Assembly: GCF_021768455.1 (NCBI RefSeq)
Contig: NZ_JAIZVX010000024.1
Coordinates: forward strand, 1-35,168
From: Aquabacterium sp.
Lineage (GTDB): Bacteria > Pseudomonadota > Gammaproteobacteria > Burkholderiales > Burkholderiaceae_C
Direction of reading: 5' to 3'
DNA length: 35,168 bases
A model generated the notes under the pieces. It was given only the letters and a program-made list of their open reading frames with translations. It ran no database searches and was not told the origin of the DNA. A program made the position numbers and the translations under genes. Shown here piece after piece: positions 1 to 8,455 of the stretch (the stretch's first letter is position 1; each line of letters begins with the position of its first letter).

Positions 1-1039
1 GGCCGCCCAGCGTGCCGCGGCCGAAACGGGTGCCCACCTGGCCAGCCACGGCTTCACGGAAGTGCTGGCCTCGCGCGGTGAGTCGGCCTATGTGGTCGAC
101 GTGGGCCCGATGTACCTGGCTTCCATCGTGGAATGCCTGGGCACCAAGACGCTGGTGGCCGACGAAATGGCCACCCTGACGGGCAAGAGCTACTACGACA
201 GCATCGCCCAGGACACCATCGCCATGGCGGTGAACGACCTGATCACCGTGGGTGCCACGCCCCTGGTGGTGCAGGCCTACTGGGCCGCCGGTGGCTCCGA
301 CTGGTTTGGCGACAAGGTGCGCGCCAACGCCCTGGTGGCCGGCTGGAAGAAGGCCTGCCAGGTGAGCAATGTGGCCTGGGGTGGCGGCGAAACGCCCGCA
401 CTGGCCGGCATCGTGGCCGATGGCCGCGTCGACCTGGCCTCGTCCTGCACCGGCATCATCAGCCCGAAGGAACGCCTCTCGGTAGGCGACAAGCTGGGCG
501 CCGGTGACGCCATCGTCTTCCTGGCCGCCAGCGGCATCCATGCCAACGGCCTCTCGCTGGCCCGCAAACTGGCTGAGCGCCTGCCCCAGGGTTACCTGAC
601 CGACATCGGCAATGGCCAGACCTACGGCGAGGCCCTGCTGGCCCCGACCACGCTGTACTCGCCCGTGACCGAAGCCCTGGCCAAGGAAGGCATCTTCCCG
701 CACTACTGCGCCAACGTGACCGGCCATGGCTGGCGCAAGCTGCTGCGCCACCCCAAGGCCCTGACCTACCGCATCACCGCCGTGCCGCCCAAGACGGCCG
801 TGCTGGCCTTCATGCAGAAGGAATGCGGCCTGGACGACCACGAAGCCTATGGCACCCTGAACATGGGCGCCGGTTTCGCGCTCTACGTGGCCGCCGACCA
901 GGCCGAGCGCGTGGTGGAAGTGGCCAAGTCCCAGGGCATCGAGGCCATGGTGGCCGGCCGCGTGGAAGACGGCCCCAAGCAGGTGGTGATCGAGCCCCTG
1001 AACGTGGTCTACGGCGCCGACGAACTGCAACTGCGCTGA
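1..1039 (+). CDS. AIR-synthase-related protein (PurM-like), 5' end missing
   Basis: The reading frame is open from the first complete codon at base 2, so the gene begins before the window; the GTG at 62 is internal. The protein resembles the PurM/AIR synthase superfamily (ATP-dependent phosphoribosylformylglycinamidine cyclo-ligase and relatives). Visible are a VAMAVNDL-type segment (here IAMAVNDLITVGATP), a glycine-rich GGGETPAL segment where PurM has GGET, a SGIHANGLSL segment like the SGLHSNGYSL of PurM, and NVTGHGWRKLL where PurM has a glycine-rich TGGGL-type loop. These departures suggest a paralogue annotated as AIR synthase-related rather than the purine-pathway PurM, so no symbol is given. 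Its substrate is unknown. It stands alone upstream of the SRP RNA. Confidence 0.8.
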   Translation, partial: AAQRAAAETGAHLASHGFTEVLASRGESAYVVDVGPMYLASIVECLGTKTLVADEMATLTGKSYYDSIAQDTIAMAVNDLITVGATPLVVQAYWAAGGSDWFGDKVRANALVAGWKKACQVSNVAWGGGETPALAGIVADGRVDLASSCTGIISPKERLSVGDKLGAGDAIVFLAASGIHANGLSLARKLAERLPQGYLTDIGNGQTYGEALLAPTTLYSPVTEALAKEGIFPHYCANVTGHGWRKLLRHPKALTYRITAVPPKTAVLAFMQKECGLDDHEAYGTLNMGAGFALYVAADQAERVVEVAKSQGIEAMVAGRVEDGPKQVVIEPLNVVYGADELQLR

Positions 1040-1097
1040 GGCTTGCGCCCGCCCACCCGAGGCTGTGCCAGGGTGAGCGTGGCAAAAAGGCCCCGGT

Positions 1098-1116
1098 CCC
1101 GGCGGGCGAAGCCGGG
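1098..1116. other. GC-rich hairpin upstream of SRP RNA
   Basis: CCCGGC (1098-1103) can pair with GCCGGG (1111-1116) around a 7-nt loop. A run of five A lies at 1083-1087, which would be a U tract only for a minus-strand transcript. There is no T run on the plus side, so this is at best a weak terminator for the upstream gene. Confidence 0.25.
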
Positions 1117-1124
1117 GCATCGCA

Positions 1125-1130
1125 TACAAT
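1125..1130 (+). promoter_or_regulatory. -10 hexamer of the SRP RNA promoter
   Basis: TACAAT ends 7 nt before G1138, the first base of the SRP RNA closing stem, which is the expected distance to a transcription start. No convincing -35 hexamer is visible in the GC-rich sequence before it. Confidence 0.5.
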
Positions 1131-1137
1131 CGGCAAT

Positions 1138-1232
1138 GACGGGCCTCCTCGCATGGGTGCGCGGCCAACCGGGTCAGGTCGGGAACGAAGCAGCCCTAAC
1201 CGAATGCATCCAGTGCCGAGATCAGGCTCGTC
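1138..1232 (+). ncRNA. ffs: Signal recognition particle RNA (4.5S, small bacterial type)
   Basis: The hallmark SRP apical domain is present at about 1170-1195: GGTCAGGTCGGGAACGAAGC followed by AGCC, compared with the E. coli version carrying CCGGAAGG. The GGAA tetraloop is kept while its closing pair is flipped from C-G to G-C. The ends GACGGGCCT (1138-1146) and AGGCTCGTC (1224-1232) form a 9-bp closing stem with one G-U pair, giving a 95-nt RNA. It binds Ffh and targets inner-membrane proteins co-translationally through FtsY. Ends are inferred from the terminal stem; the mature 3' end may extend into the T-rich stretch that follows. Confidence 0.93.
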
Positions 1233-1273
1233 ACCCTCTTTCTAGATTGATGCCCCACGCGTCGCGGCTGGGA

Positions 1274-1294
1274 CCGAACTTCCGCGAAGTTCGG
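1274..1294 (+). terminator. Possible terminator hairpin after SRP RNA
   Basis: CCGAACTTC (1274-1282) and GAAGTTCGG (1286-1294) form a perfect 9-bp inverted repeat around CGC. Only a weak T-containing stretch follows (gggcgctttc), so termination is uncertain. The rest of the 308-base non-coding stretch 1040-1347 holds the SRP RNA, its -10 box and no other recognisable element. Confidence 0.35.
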
Positions 1295-1347
1295 GGCGCT
1301 TTCAGGCCCTGCCTGATGTTCACTGCGCTTTCTGCGACACCGCGTCC

Positions 1348-2472
1348 ATGGCATCGACCTCACTCCCGCCTCTCTCCTCCCCCAGCGCTGGCACCAGCAC
1401 GGTCCAGATCGACCTGGGCGACCGTCGTTACGACATCCTGATCGGCGAAGGGCTGCTGCAGCAGGCGGACACCTTCCAGGGCCTGCCGAAATCCAGCAAG
1501 GCGCTGATCGTCACCAACACCACGGTGGGCCCGCTCTACACGGCGCAACTGCGCGCGGCGATCGCACCCTTCCACAAGGACGTGCTGGACGTGGAACTGC
1601 CCGATGGCGAGCAGTTCAAGGACTGGGCCACGCTCAACCTGATCTTCACCCGCCTGCTGGAAGAAGCAGCCGACCGCAAGACCGTGCTGTACGCACTGGG
1701 TGGCGGCGTCGTGGGTGACATGACCGGCTTTGCCGCAGCCTGCTACATGCGCGGCGTGCCCTTTGTGCAGGTGCCCACCACGCTGCTGGCGCAGGTGGAC
1801 TCGAGCGTCGGGGGCAAGACCGCCATCAACCACCCGGCCGGCAAAAACATGATCGGGGCCTTCTACCAGCCCCAGCGCGTCATCTGCGACCTGGTCACCC
1901 TGGACACCCTGCCCCAGCGCGAGCTGCTGGCCGGTCTGGCCGAGGTGATCAAGTACGGCCCGATCGCCGACCTGGCCTTCCTGGACTGGCTGGAAGCGAA
2001 CATGGACCGCCTGCTGGCTCGCGACCGCACGGCCCTGAAACTGGCCATCCAGCGCTCGTGTGAGATCAAGGCCTGGGTGGTGGGCCAGGACGAAAAGGAA
2101 GCCGGCCTGCGCGCCATCCTGAACTACGGCCACACCTTTGGCCACGCCATCGAGGCCGGACTGGGTTACGGCGAATGGCTGCACGGCGAGGCCGTGGGCA
2201 CCGGCATGGTGATGGCGGCGGACCTCTCTGCGCGCCTGGGTCTGATCGACGCGGGCACCGCGCAGCGCATCACCGCCCTGATCGCACGCACCGGGCTGCC
2301 TACCAAGGGGCCCAAGCTGGGTGCCGAACGCTACCTGGAACTGATGCAGGTGGACAAGAAGGCCGAAGGCGGGGAGATCCGCTTCGTGGTGATCGGCCCC
2401 CTGGGGCGGGCCACCATGCAGGGGGCACCGGAGCAGATGGTGCGCGATGTGATCGCGGCGCACACGGCCTGA
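1348..2472 (+). CDS. aroB: 3-dehydroquinate synthase
   Basis: This 374-aa protein is the second enzyme of the shikimate pathway; it converts DAHP to 3-dehydroquinate using NAD+ and a divalent metal in the cytosol. The nucleotide-binding [13 protein letters not shown] segment is followed by the family block [20 protein letters not shown] and by NMIGAFYQP. Metal-binding histidines are expected in [11 protein letters not shown] and LHGEAV, both present. An N-terminal extension of about 20 Ser/Pro/Ala-rich residues precedes [12 protein letters not shown]. The ATG at 1348 is used because no better start lies downstream before the first conserved strand, although no clear Shine-Dalgarno is seen. 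dgt follows after 36 bases, an arrangement common in Burkholderiales, so the two are probably co-transcribed. Confidence 0.96.
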   Translation: MASTSLPPLSSPSAGTSTVQIDLGDRRYDILIGEGLLQQADTFQGLPKSSKALIVTNTTVGPLYTAQLRAAIAPFHKDVLDVELPDGEQFKDWATLNLIFTRLLEEAADRKTVLYALGGGVVGDMTGFAAACYMRGVPFVQVPTTLLAQVDSSVGGKTAINHPAGKNMIGAFYQPQRVICDLVTLDTLPQRELLAGLAEVIKYGPIADLAFLDWLEANMDRLLARDRTALKLAIQRSCEIKAWVVGQDEKEAGLRAILNYGHTFGHAIEAGLGYGEWLHGEAVGTGMVMAADLSARLGLIDAGTAQRITALIARTGLPTKGPKLGAERYLELMQVDKKAEGGEIRFVVIGPLGRATMQGAPEQMVRDVIAAHTA

Positions 2473-2508
2473 TCCCTCGCCCTTCACCGCCGCAGCAGAA
2501 AGCACCCC

Positions 2509-3636
2509 ATGTGGTTCGCCCCTTACGCCAGTCATCCTGAGCAGTCCAAGGGGCGCCGACACCCCGAAGCGGCCGCCCCCACGCGCAGCGACTTCCAGCG
2601 CGACCGCGACCGCATCGTGCACAGCACGGCCTTCCGGCGTCTGGTCTACAAGACCCAGGTGTTCCTGAATCACGAGGGCGACCTCTTCCGCACGCGGCTC
2701 ACGCACTCGCTGGAGGTGGCGCAGCTGGGGCGCTCGGTGGCCCGCTCGCTGGGTCTCAACGAAGACCTGGTCGAAGCGATTGCCCTGGCGCACGACCTGG
2801 GCCACACCCCCTTTGGCCACGCCGGGCAGGACACGCTCAACGAGTGCATGCAGGGGCATGGCGGCTTCGAGCACAACCTCCAGTCGCTGCGGGTGGTGGA
2901 CAAGCTGGAAGAGCGCTACCTGGCCTACGACGGCCTGAACCTGAGCTTCGAGACGCGCGAAGGCATCCTCAAGCACTGCTCTCGCAGCCACGCCGAGCAA
3001 CTGGAAGCGCAGGAGCCCGGCGGCGTGGGCCAGCGGTTCCTGAAAGGCACCCAGCCCAGCCTGGAGGCCCAGCTGTGCAACCTGGCCGACGAGATCGCCT
3101 ACAACGCCCACGACATCGACGATGGCGTGCGCTCAGGCCTGATCACCATGGACCAGCTGGAGGCCGTGCCGCTGTTCGTGCGCTTTCGAAACGAGACGCT
3201 GGCCGAGTTTCCGCAGGCCCGCGGACGCCGTCTGCTGTTCGACACCATCCGGCGCATGCTCTCGCAGCAGGTCTATGACGTGATCGACGCCACCAAGGCG
3301 AACATCGCGCGGCACCTGCCGGTCACCGCCGACGAGGCCCGGCTCTGCCCACCGCTGGTGCGCTTCAGTCAACCCATGCGCGAGGCCAGCACCCAGCTCA
3401 AGCGCTTCCTCTTCAAAGAGCTCTACCGCCATCCCCAGGTGAACGACACCACGGCCCGCGCCAAACAGGTCATCAGCGAACTGTTTGCCGCCTACGTGGC
3501 CCAGCCCGAGGCCATGCCCACCGACTTCTCGCAACGCGAAGACCGACACCGGGCGATCGCCGACTACATCGCGGGCATGACGGACCGGTTCGCCGTGAGG
3601 GAGCATGAGCGCTTGACGGGGCGGAGCTTGTTTTGA
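2509..3636 (+). CDS. dgt: dGTP triphosphohydrolase-like protein (HD domain)
   Basis: This 375-aa HD-superfamily hydrolase is predicted to split deoxynucleoside triphosphates, typically dGTP, to deoxynucleoside and tripolyphosphate. The N-terminal region has FQRDRDRIVHSTAFRRL and the substrate-pocket segment RTRLTHSLEVAQ. The metal-binding HD pair sits in HDLGHTPFGHAGQ, and a second conserved aspartate region is DEIAYNAHDIDDG. The length fits the shorter dGTPase-like subfamily rather than the roughly 500-aa E. coli enzyme, so exact nucleotide preference is not certain. It follows aroB by 36 bases, and its TGA overlaps the TTG start of the next gene, suggesting read-through transcription into the glycosyltransferase. 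Confidence 0.92.
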   Translation: MWFAPYASHPEQSKGRRHPEAAAPTRSDFQRDRDRIVHSTAFRRLVYKTQVFLNHEGDLFRTRLTHSLEVAQLGRSVARSLGLNEDLVEAIALAHDLGHTPFGHAGQDTLNECMQGHGGFEHNLQSLRVVDKLEERYLAYDGLNLSFETREGILKHCSRSHAEQLEAQEPGGVGQRFLKGTQPSLEAQLCNLADEIAYNAHDIDDGVRSGLITMDQLEAVPLFVRFRNETLAEFPQARGRRLLFDTIRRMLSQQVYDVIDATKANIARHLPVTADEARLCPPLVRFSQPMREASTQLKRFLFKELYRHPQVNDTTARAKQVISELFAAYVAQPEAMPTDFSQREDRHRAIADYIAGMTDRFAVREHERLTGRSLF

Positions 3637-4670
3637 CCGCCACGACCACACCGGCCACACTCGCCCTGGTGATGATCGTGCGCGACGAGGCGCGCTGCCT
3701 GGGTCGCTGCCTGGACAGCGTGCGCCCGCATGTTGACCAGATGGTCGTGCTCGACACCGGCTCGACCGACGACACGGTCTCGATCGCCCGGATGGCCGGC
3801 GCACAGGTCGGCCATTTCACATGGGTGAACGATTTCTCCGCCGCACGCAATGCCGCACTGGCCTTGAGCCAATGCGACTGGAACCTCGTGCTGGACGCCG
3901 ACGAAACCCTGGTGGACGGGGCGGCAGCCTTGCAAAACCTGCGTCGACAAGGCCCCGATTTCATCGGTCGCATCGAGGTGTGCAGCACCTTCCAGCAGTC
4001 CCAAGGTGCCGAAGCCCTCCAAGCAGCCTCGTCCTGGCTTTCTCGTGTGCTGCCCCGAGGCATTGGCTTCGCCGGCGTCGTGCACGAACAGGTTGACAGT
4101 GACTTGCCGCGCCATGACCTGGCCATCCGCGTGCAACACGATGGCTACCTGCCTGAGCAGATGGTGCGCAAACAGGGCCGCAACCAGATGCTGCTGGAGG
4201 CCGCTGTGGCCGAGGCACCTGGTGACGCTTACCTGCATTACCAACTGGGCAAGGACCACGAAGTGCATGACCGCTTCGACGCCGCAAGCCAGGCCTATGC
4301 ACAGGCTGCCGCGCTGCTGCCCACCGACACGCCCCGTGAACCGGGGTGGCGGCACGACCTGCTGCTGCGCCAGCTCTTCGCGCTCAAGGCCCAAGGACAG
4401 ACCGCCGAAGCGATTGACCTGGCGGAGCAGGTCATGCCTCATTGGGGAGACTCCCCAGACTTTTACTTTGTGCTCGGCGATGTGCTGCTTGAACACGTGC
4501 TGCGGCACACCGACACCGCCGCGGAACTCGTCCCCATGGTCGAGCAGGCCTGGCTGCGCTGCACGGAGATCGGTGAGAACCCACGTCTGGAAGGCGCGGT
4601 CGCGGGACGCGGCAGCCACCTGGCGCAGCACAACCTCGATACCCTGAGGCAGTTGCTGAGCGGCGGCTGA
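3633..4670 (+). CDS. Family 2 glycosyltransferase with TPR-like C-terminus
   Basis: This 345-aa protein has a GT-A fold of glycosyltransferase family 2 at residues 10-170: LALVMIVRDEARCL opens the domain, DTGSTDDT follows near residue 41, and the metal/nucleotide-binding DAD motif lies at 88-90 (LVLDADET). Residues from about 195 onward are helical with TPR-like spacing (YLHYQLGKDHE, AAQAYAQA-type repeats), as in SunS-like or tetratricopeptide glycosyltransferases. The sugar donor cannot be told from sequence. The TTG start at 3633 overlaps the dgt stop (TTGA) and has a GGAG sequence 7-8 nt upstream; a later GTG would cut into the first strand of the fold. Its position next to polyol-phosphate and flagellin genes suggests surface or flagellar glycosylation. 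Confidence 0.83.
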   Translation: MTATTTPATLALVMIVRDEARCLGRCLDSVRPHVDQMVVLDTGSTDDTVSIARMAGAQVGHFTWVNDFSAARNAALALSQCDWNLVLDADETLVDGAAALQNLRRQGPDFIGRIEVCSTFQQSQGAEALQAASSWLSRVLPRGIGFAGVVHEQVDSDLPRHDLAIRVQHDGYLPEQMVRKQGRNQMLLEAAVAEAPGDAYLHYQLGKDHEVHDRFDAASQAYAQAAALLPTDTPREPGWRHDLLLRQLFALKAQGQTAEAIDLAEQVMPHWGDSPDFYFVLGDVLLEHVLRHTDTAAELVPMVEQAWLRCTEIGENPRLEGAVAGRGSHLAQHNLDTLRQLLSGG

Positions 4671-4833
4671 GGCTTTTGCGCAGGTCTTTGCACGCCGGAC
4701 ATGCCCATGCCTGCGGGCGAGACAAGGGATTGGGCGGAGATCGCCCGCCATTTGCGAAGACGCCGCGCTGGCCCGATGCCTACACTCGACATGGTCACAT
4801 CCACCCGTCAGGGACTGCCCTGCCGCCCACACC

Positions 4834-6312
4834 ATGTCAGCCGACACCAGCCCGATCACCGAACTAGCCCACAGCGATCCGCCGCAAAACTCGGTTGAGC
4901 CCCACGATCTGCTGACACGGCTTGCGCAACTGGAACAGTTCAATGGCGAGGTCGCACAGGCCATCGACTCCCTGGTCACCACCGTGCTGGACGTTCAGCA
5001 AAAGGCCGAGGCGCTGAAGCCACCGCCCCCCGTGCCGCAGCGTTCATCGCAAGAGGTCGACGCCCTGCGTGCCAAGGTGAAAGAACTCGAAAACCGCCTG
5101 GCTCAGGAAGCCATGGTGCGCCACGTCACCGAGGTGTCGAAGGCGCATCCCAAGCGACGCACAGCGGTCTTCCTCGGGCGCAAGTTTTTCTGCGACAACA
5201 TCAAGTACACCTGGCTGGCCATGACCGAGCGAGCAAAGGCGCTGGACGTGGACTGCTGGTTTCTGCCGCTAGACGAGTCGACCTGCGACACCGTCGAGCG
5301 ACTTGGCGGTGGTCGCTGCCTGCCTTTCCGCGCAAGCGAGTGGACAGCCGAACACATCAACGTGGTCTTCAGCGCCGCCGTGCTGGTGACGGACGATCAC
5401 TTCATCACCGTCGGGCCGAACATCGCAGCCTTTCTTGCTGGCGCACGGCACATCCAGTTGTGGCACGGGATCGGGATCAAGGACGTGGGCTACGCCAACA
5501 TCCCGCCACTGAGTGCCTTCTCGCCTCATACCGCCAAGGTTCTGAGCACGTGTGGGCCGTTCTCCACTTTTGTGAGCACTTCGGCCTGCCTGGAGCCGGA
5601 ATGGCGTCGTTCGTTTTCTTTCGAGCGCTATGCCACGTTGGGTTATGCCCGCAACGATGTGCTCTATCGAGAGCCCGGCATCAGGGACCTGGAGAACGTG
5701 GACACGGACACCCTGGCCTTGATGCGCAAGGCTCGGCACGCCGGTGGTCGCGTCTTCCTGTACGCCCCCACCTTCCGCGACGCGCGCCTTGGCAGCTGGA
5801 TCACCGACATCGGGCTGGATGCCATCGCGCAAAAGATGAGCCGGCGTGGCGACACCCTGATCGTCAACCTGCACCCTTGCGAGCAGGATCGCATCCCTCA
5901 GTTGCAGCCCTCGATGCCGCATGTGCGCTTCGTTCGGCCCAACACTGACATCTACCCCCTGCTGCGCGAGAGCGACGCACTGATCACCGACTACTCATCG
6001 GTGCTGTTCGATTACCTGCACCTGGACCGACCTGTGATCCAGTTCCAGCCAGACTACGAACAATATGTGACGCGATCGCGCAAGCTGCACGACGACAAGG
6101 ACACCACCCTGGTCGGCCCTGTGCTCAAGACACCGGAAGCCCTTCTGGCACTGCTCGCCTCCCCCAAGCTGGAAACCCCTTCGCACACAGCCAAGCGCCA
6201 GGAATTGTTGGCCCGTCTGTACGAAGTGCGCGATGGCAGTTCGGCAGAAAAGCTGTGCCAGCTGATCGTCGAGGAAATCGAGCGGGCGGTCCAACGCGTC
6301 CCACGTCAATGA
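4834..6312 (+). CDS. CDP-glycerol/CDP-ribitol-type polyol-phosphate transferase
   Basis: This 492-aa protein has two parts. Residues 25-100 are a charged, probably coiled-coil segment interrupted by a proline-rich stretch (KPPPPVP). Residues 108-460 match the CDP-glycerol glycerophosphotransferase family (TagB/TagF/TarL type). Family signatures are LWHGIGIKDVGY around residues 209-220, YAPTFRD at 310-316, LHP at 346-348 and DALITDYSSVLFDYL at 381-395. Such enzymes transfer glycerol-phosphate or ribitol-phosphate from the CDP-activated form, as in teichoic acids and some Gram-negative capsules. The substrate is not decided by sequence, but the converging cytidylyltransferase-reductase fusion points to CDP-ribitol or a similar polyol. 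No signal peptide is seen; a peripheral cytoplasmic-face location is likely. Confidence 0.87.
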   Translation: MSADTSPITELAHSDPPQNSVEPHDLLTRLAQLEQFNGEVAQAIDSLVTTVLDVQQKAEALKPPPPVPQRSSQEVDALRAKVKELENRLAQEAMVRHVTEVSKAHPKRRTAVFLGRKFFCDNIKYTWLAMTERAKALDVDCWFLPLDESTCDTVERLGGGRCLPFRASEWTAEHINVVFSAAVLVTDDHFITVGPNIAAFLAGARHIQLWHGIGIKDVGYANIPPLSAFSPHTAKVLSTCGPFSTFVSTSACLEPEWRRSFSFERYATLGYARNDVLYREPGIRDLENVDTDTLALMRKARHAGGRVFLYAPTFRDARLGSWITDIGLDAIAQKMSRRGDTLIVNLHPCEQDRIPQLQPSMPHVRFVRPNTDIYPLLRESDALITDYSSVLFDYLHLDRPVIQFQPDYEQYVTRSRKLHDDKDTTLVGPVLKTPEALLALLASPKLETPSHTAKRQELLARLYEVRDGSSAEKLCQLIVEEIERAVQRVPRQ

Positions 6313-6351
6313 GGGCACGGGGGCGCTCAGAAAGCGCCCGGACCGCACAAC

Positions 6352-6378
6352 AAAAAGCCCGACAACGTCGGGCTTTTT
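6352..6378. terminator. Bidirectional rho-independent terminator
   Basis: AAAAAGCCCGAC (6352-6363) pairs with GTCGGGCTTTTT (6367-6378), giving a strong stem with a T run on both strands. It lies between two convergent genes, so it serves both. A second GC-rich hairpin, GGGCGCT/AGCGCCC at 6321-6339, sits just before it on the plus side. Confidence 0.92.
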
Positions 6379-6409
6379 GCTAGGCGACACCCCAAACAGG
6401 GCCAAGGCT

Positions 6410-7846
6410 TCAGGCGTAGGCCATGCCGGAACCCGCTGTTTCTGCAGCCGGGACAGACTGCCCATCCAGGCGCACATCAAAAACCTGCCCGGTACTGGGA
6501 CTGAGCAAGACCAGAAGCGACTGGATGGCCACCGCACGGGCATCGAGCAGCGTTTGCGGTGGCTCGATGCCGAAGGCCTTGCGGCGCATGGGGGTGTTGG
6601 TGCGCTCGGGGTTGATGCAATTGACGCGCACCCCCTCCGGGTGCCACTCCTCGGCCAGGGCCTGAGTGAGGTTGACCACGGCGGCCTTCGACGAACTGTA
6701 GAGGCTGTAGTGAGCACGCCCATAGGTGTAGGAACTGGAGGTGAAGTTCAACAGTTGCCCACGTGTCTTGCGCAGATGCTCGAAGCCTGCAATGGCCACA
6801 TTGACCGCACCGACGTAGTTGACCTGGATGGCCTCCAGCACTTCGTCGTATGCCATGTTGAGCAAGGGTTGCTTGGACAGGATCGCCGCGCAATTGACGA
6901 TGAAGTCGATGCGCCCATGCTCTGCGGCGGCCGTCGCCATGGCCTGTCGCAACGAGGCCATCTCGCCAACGTTGACGCCATTGCGGCGACTGACCACCAC
7001 CACCTTGGCCTGATAGGCCTGAGCCAGGCGGGCCATCTCCTCGCCAATGCCACTCGTGCCCCCCACCACCATCACCACCTTGTGCTTGAGTTCGGCAAGC
7101 AGCTTGGTATCGGCCTGGGCCAGCGTCTTGCGCGAGCGCAACTGCAGGAGCTTGTCGAGCACATGCAGGTCTTCGGCGTAGGTCAGCTTCATGTTGTTGT
7201 GCGCGCCTTCGACCAGGTAGACCTTTTCATCGGGCAGGTACTTCAACACCACGCCGCAATCGTCGGTGGTTCGAAAGTAGGGGTCATGGCGCGCACGCTC
7301 GTAGGCCTCCCGAATGGTCTCCAGTGCAAAACCCTGGGGGGTCTGACCATTGCGCAAACGGCTGCGGTCGGGGATGGACTCGATCGTGTTGGTCATCGGG
7401 TCAGCCGACACGATGGTGTCTGTGGTGGGCACCACGACGTCGACGGCGTTGTAGTGATCCAGCGCCTTGACCACGTCGCGGATGATGCGCGCATCGACCA
7501 AAGGGCGCACCGCGTCATGGAAGATCAGGCGCACGCGCCGGTCGTGCGTGCGATCGCTGTAAGCGGCAATCGCACTCAGGGAAGATTCGTGGCGCGCCTT
7601 GCCGCCCTTCAGCACACCCTTGACCTTGCTCAGGCGCTGGCCGGCAACCATGTCTTCGATGCGGCTGAGGCATTGCGCATTGGTGACGACCAGGATTTCG
7701 TGGATGTCGGGACTGTCCTGAAAGACGCGCAGCGTGTGCTCCACCAGCGGGCGCCCGGCCAGCTTCATCATCTGCTTGGGTTGCTCGAAGCCGCTGCGCT
7801 CACCATGGCCTGCGGCCAGGATGACGCCCACATTGAGGATGTCCAT
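6410..7846 (-). CDS. Bifunctional cytidylyltransferase / short-chain reductase (CDP-ribitol-type synthase)
   Basis: This 478-aa fusion has two enzymes. Residues 5-235 are an IspD/TarI-type cytidylyltransferase with ILAAGHGERSG (9-19), HDAVRPLV (110-117), GQTPQGF (167-173) and TDD (194-196). Residues 253-465 are a short-chain dehydrogenase with GGTSGIG (262-268), NCAA (318-321) and the catalytic YSSSK (Y383, K387). The same architecture is known in Haemophilus Bcs1, which reduces ribulose-5-phosphate and makes CDP-ribitol; that function is inferred here. The ATG at 7846 begins the domain directly. An in-frame TTG at 7891 overlaps the stop of the preceding gene and would add 15 residues, so the exact start is open. 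The neighbouring polyol-phosphate transferase is the likely consumer of the product. Confidence 0.87.
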   Translation of the reverse strand: MDILNVGVILAAGHGERSGFEQPKQMMKLAGRPLVEHTLRVFQDSPDIHEILVVTNAQCLSRIEDMVAGQRLSKVKGVLKGGKARHESSLSAIAAYSDRTHDRRVRLIFHDAVRPLVDARIIRDVVKALDHYNAVDVVVPTTDTIVSADPMTNTIESIPDRSRLRNGQTPQGFALETIREAYERARHDPYFRTTDDCGVVLKYLPDEKVYLVEGAHNNMKLTYAEDLHVLDKLLQLRSRKTLAQADTKLLAELKHKVVMVVGGTSGIGEEMARLAQAYQAKVVVVSRRNGVNVGEMASLRQAMATAAAEHGRIDFIVNCAAILSKQPLLNMAYDEVLEAIQVNYVGAVNVAIAGFEHLRKTRGQLLNFTSSSYTYGRAHYSLYSSSKAAVVNLTQALAEEWHPEGVRVNCINPERTNTPMRRKAFGIEPPQTLLDARAVAIQSLLVLLSPSTGQVFDVRLDGQSVPAAETAGSGMAYA

Positions 7847-7887
7847 GGGAGGGTTCCAAAGTGCGACGGGCCAAGCCCGACCGCGGT

Positions 7888-8439
7888 TCAAAGGGGCAGC
7901 ACTCGACGGAACAACAGGAAGCAGCCATCCTCGCCTGGCAGGGCGCAGGACACACTCCCCTTGAACACGAAGTCCTCACGCTCTGCGGACACCCAGGTGC
8001 GCAGGCCGGACATGTCATCCGCCGCAAACACCAGCACCAGGTCGGTCGAAGACTGGAATGCGGTGTGCAGGATCAGGTCGTGTTCGTTGCCATCCAGGCC
8101 TTCTAGCAAGGACTCGTGCAAGACACTCATCTGCGCCATCCCGGCCTGACACTCGAACAGCGCGATCTGGGCGTGCCCCTCGTGCTGGCAGATGTCCCCC
8201 AGCCATGTGGGCAAGGGATCTCCGCCATAGGTCACATGCAGGGACAAGGGCACATCCACCAGACGACTGAGCAAGGGTGACGGCGGACCAAAATCGGCGA
8301 GTCTTCGGACCTGTCCGTGGGTCACGAACAGGTTCAAGACATCGGCCTTCAGGCAGGCCAGTGCCAGCATCCTCTGATGCGGGTCGACGGCTGACGGGTT
8401 GCGTTCGATTTCGATCGGGGCATCGATGAGGGTGTGCAT
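7888..8439 (-). CDS. Unrecognised 183-aa protein in glycan operon
   Basis: I do not recognise this protein. It has no signal peptide or membrane segment and a soluble, mixed alpha/beta look, with a Cys/His-containing middle (GDICQHEGHAQIALFECQ) and a hydrophobic strand-rich C-terminal half (ILHTAFQSSTDLVLVFAAD and GCFLLFRRV). The start ATG at 8439 has a good AAGGAG ribosome-binding site 5 nt upstream and lies 16 bases after the SPINDLY-type gene; its TGA overlaps a TTG that could start the next gene. The spacing makes it almost certainly part of the same transcript as the glycosyltransferase and CDP-polyol enzyme. Codon use resembles its neighbours, so it is probably a real gene. Confidence 0.72.
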   Translation of the reverse strand: MHTLIDAPIEIERNPSAVDPHQRMLALACLKADVLNLFVTHGQVRRLADFGPPSPLLSRLVDVPLSLHVTYGGDPLPTWLGDICQHEGHAQIALFECQAGMAQMSVLHESLLEGLDGNEHDLILHTAFQSSTDLVLVFAADDMSGLRTWVSAEREDFVFKGSVSCALPGEDGCFLLFRRVLPL

Positions 8440-8455
8440 GGCCGCTCCTTATGGA

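Noticed and set aside
1360-3111. A 583-codon open frame on the minus strand across aroB and dgt
   Set aside because: It is the antisense shadow of two well-conserved genes in GC-rich DNA, with no recognisable motifs.
4671-4833. Promoter candidates before the polyol-phosphate transferase (CCCGATGC; TACACT with a distant TTGCGA)
   Set aside because: Neither has an acceptable -35 at proper spacing; short frames here look like chance.
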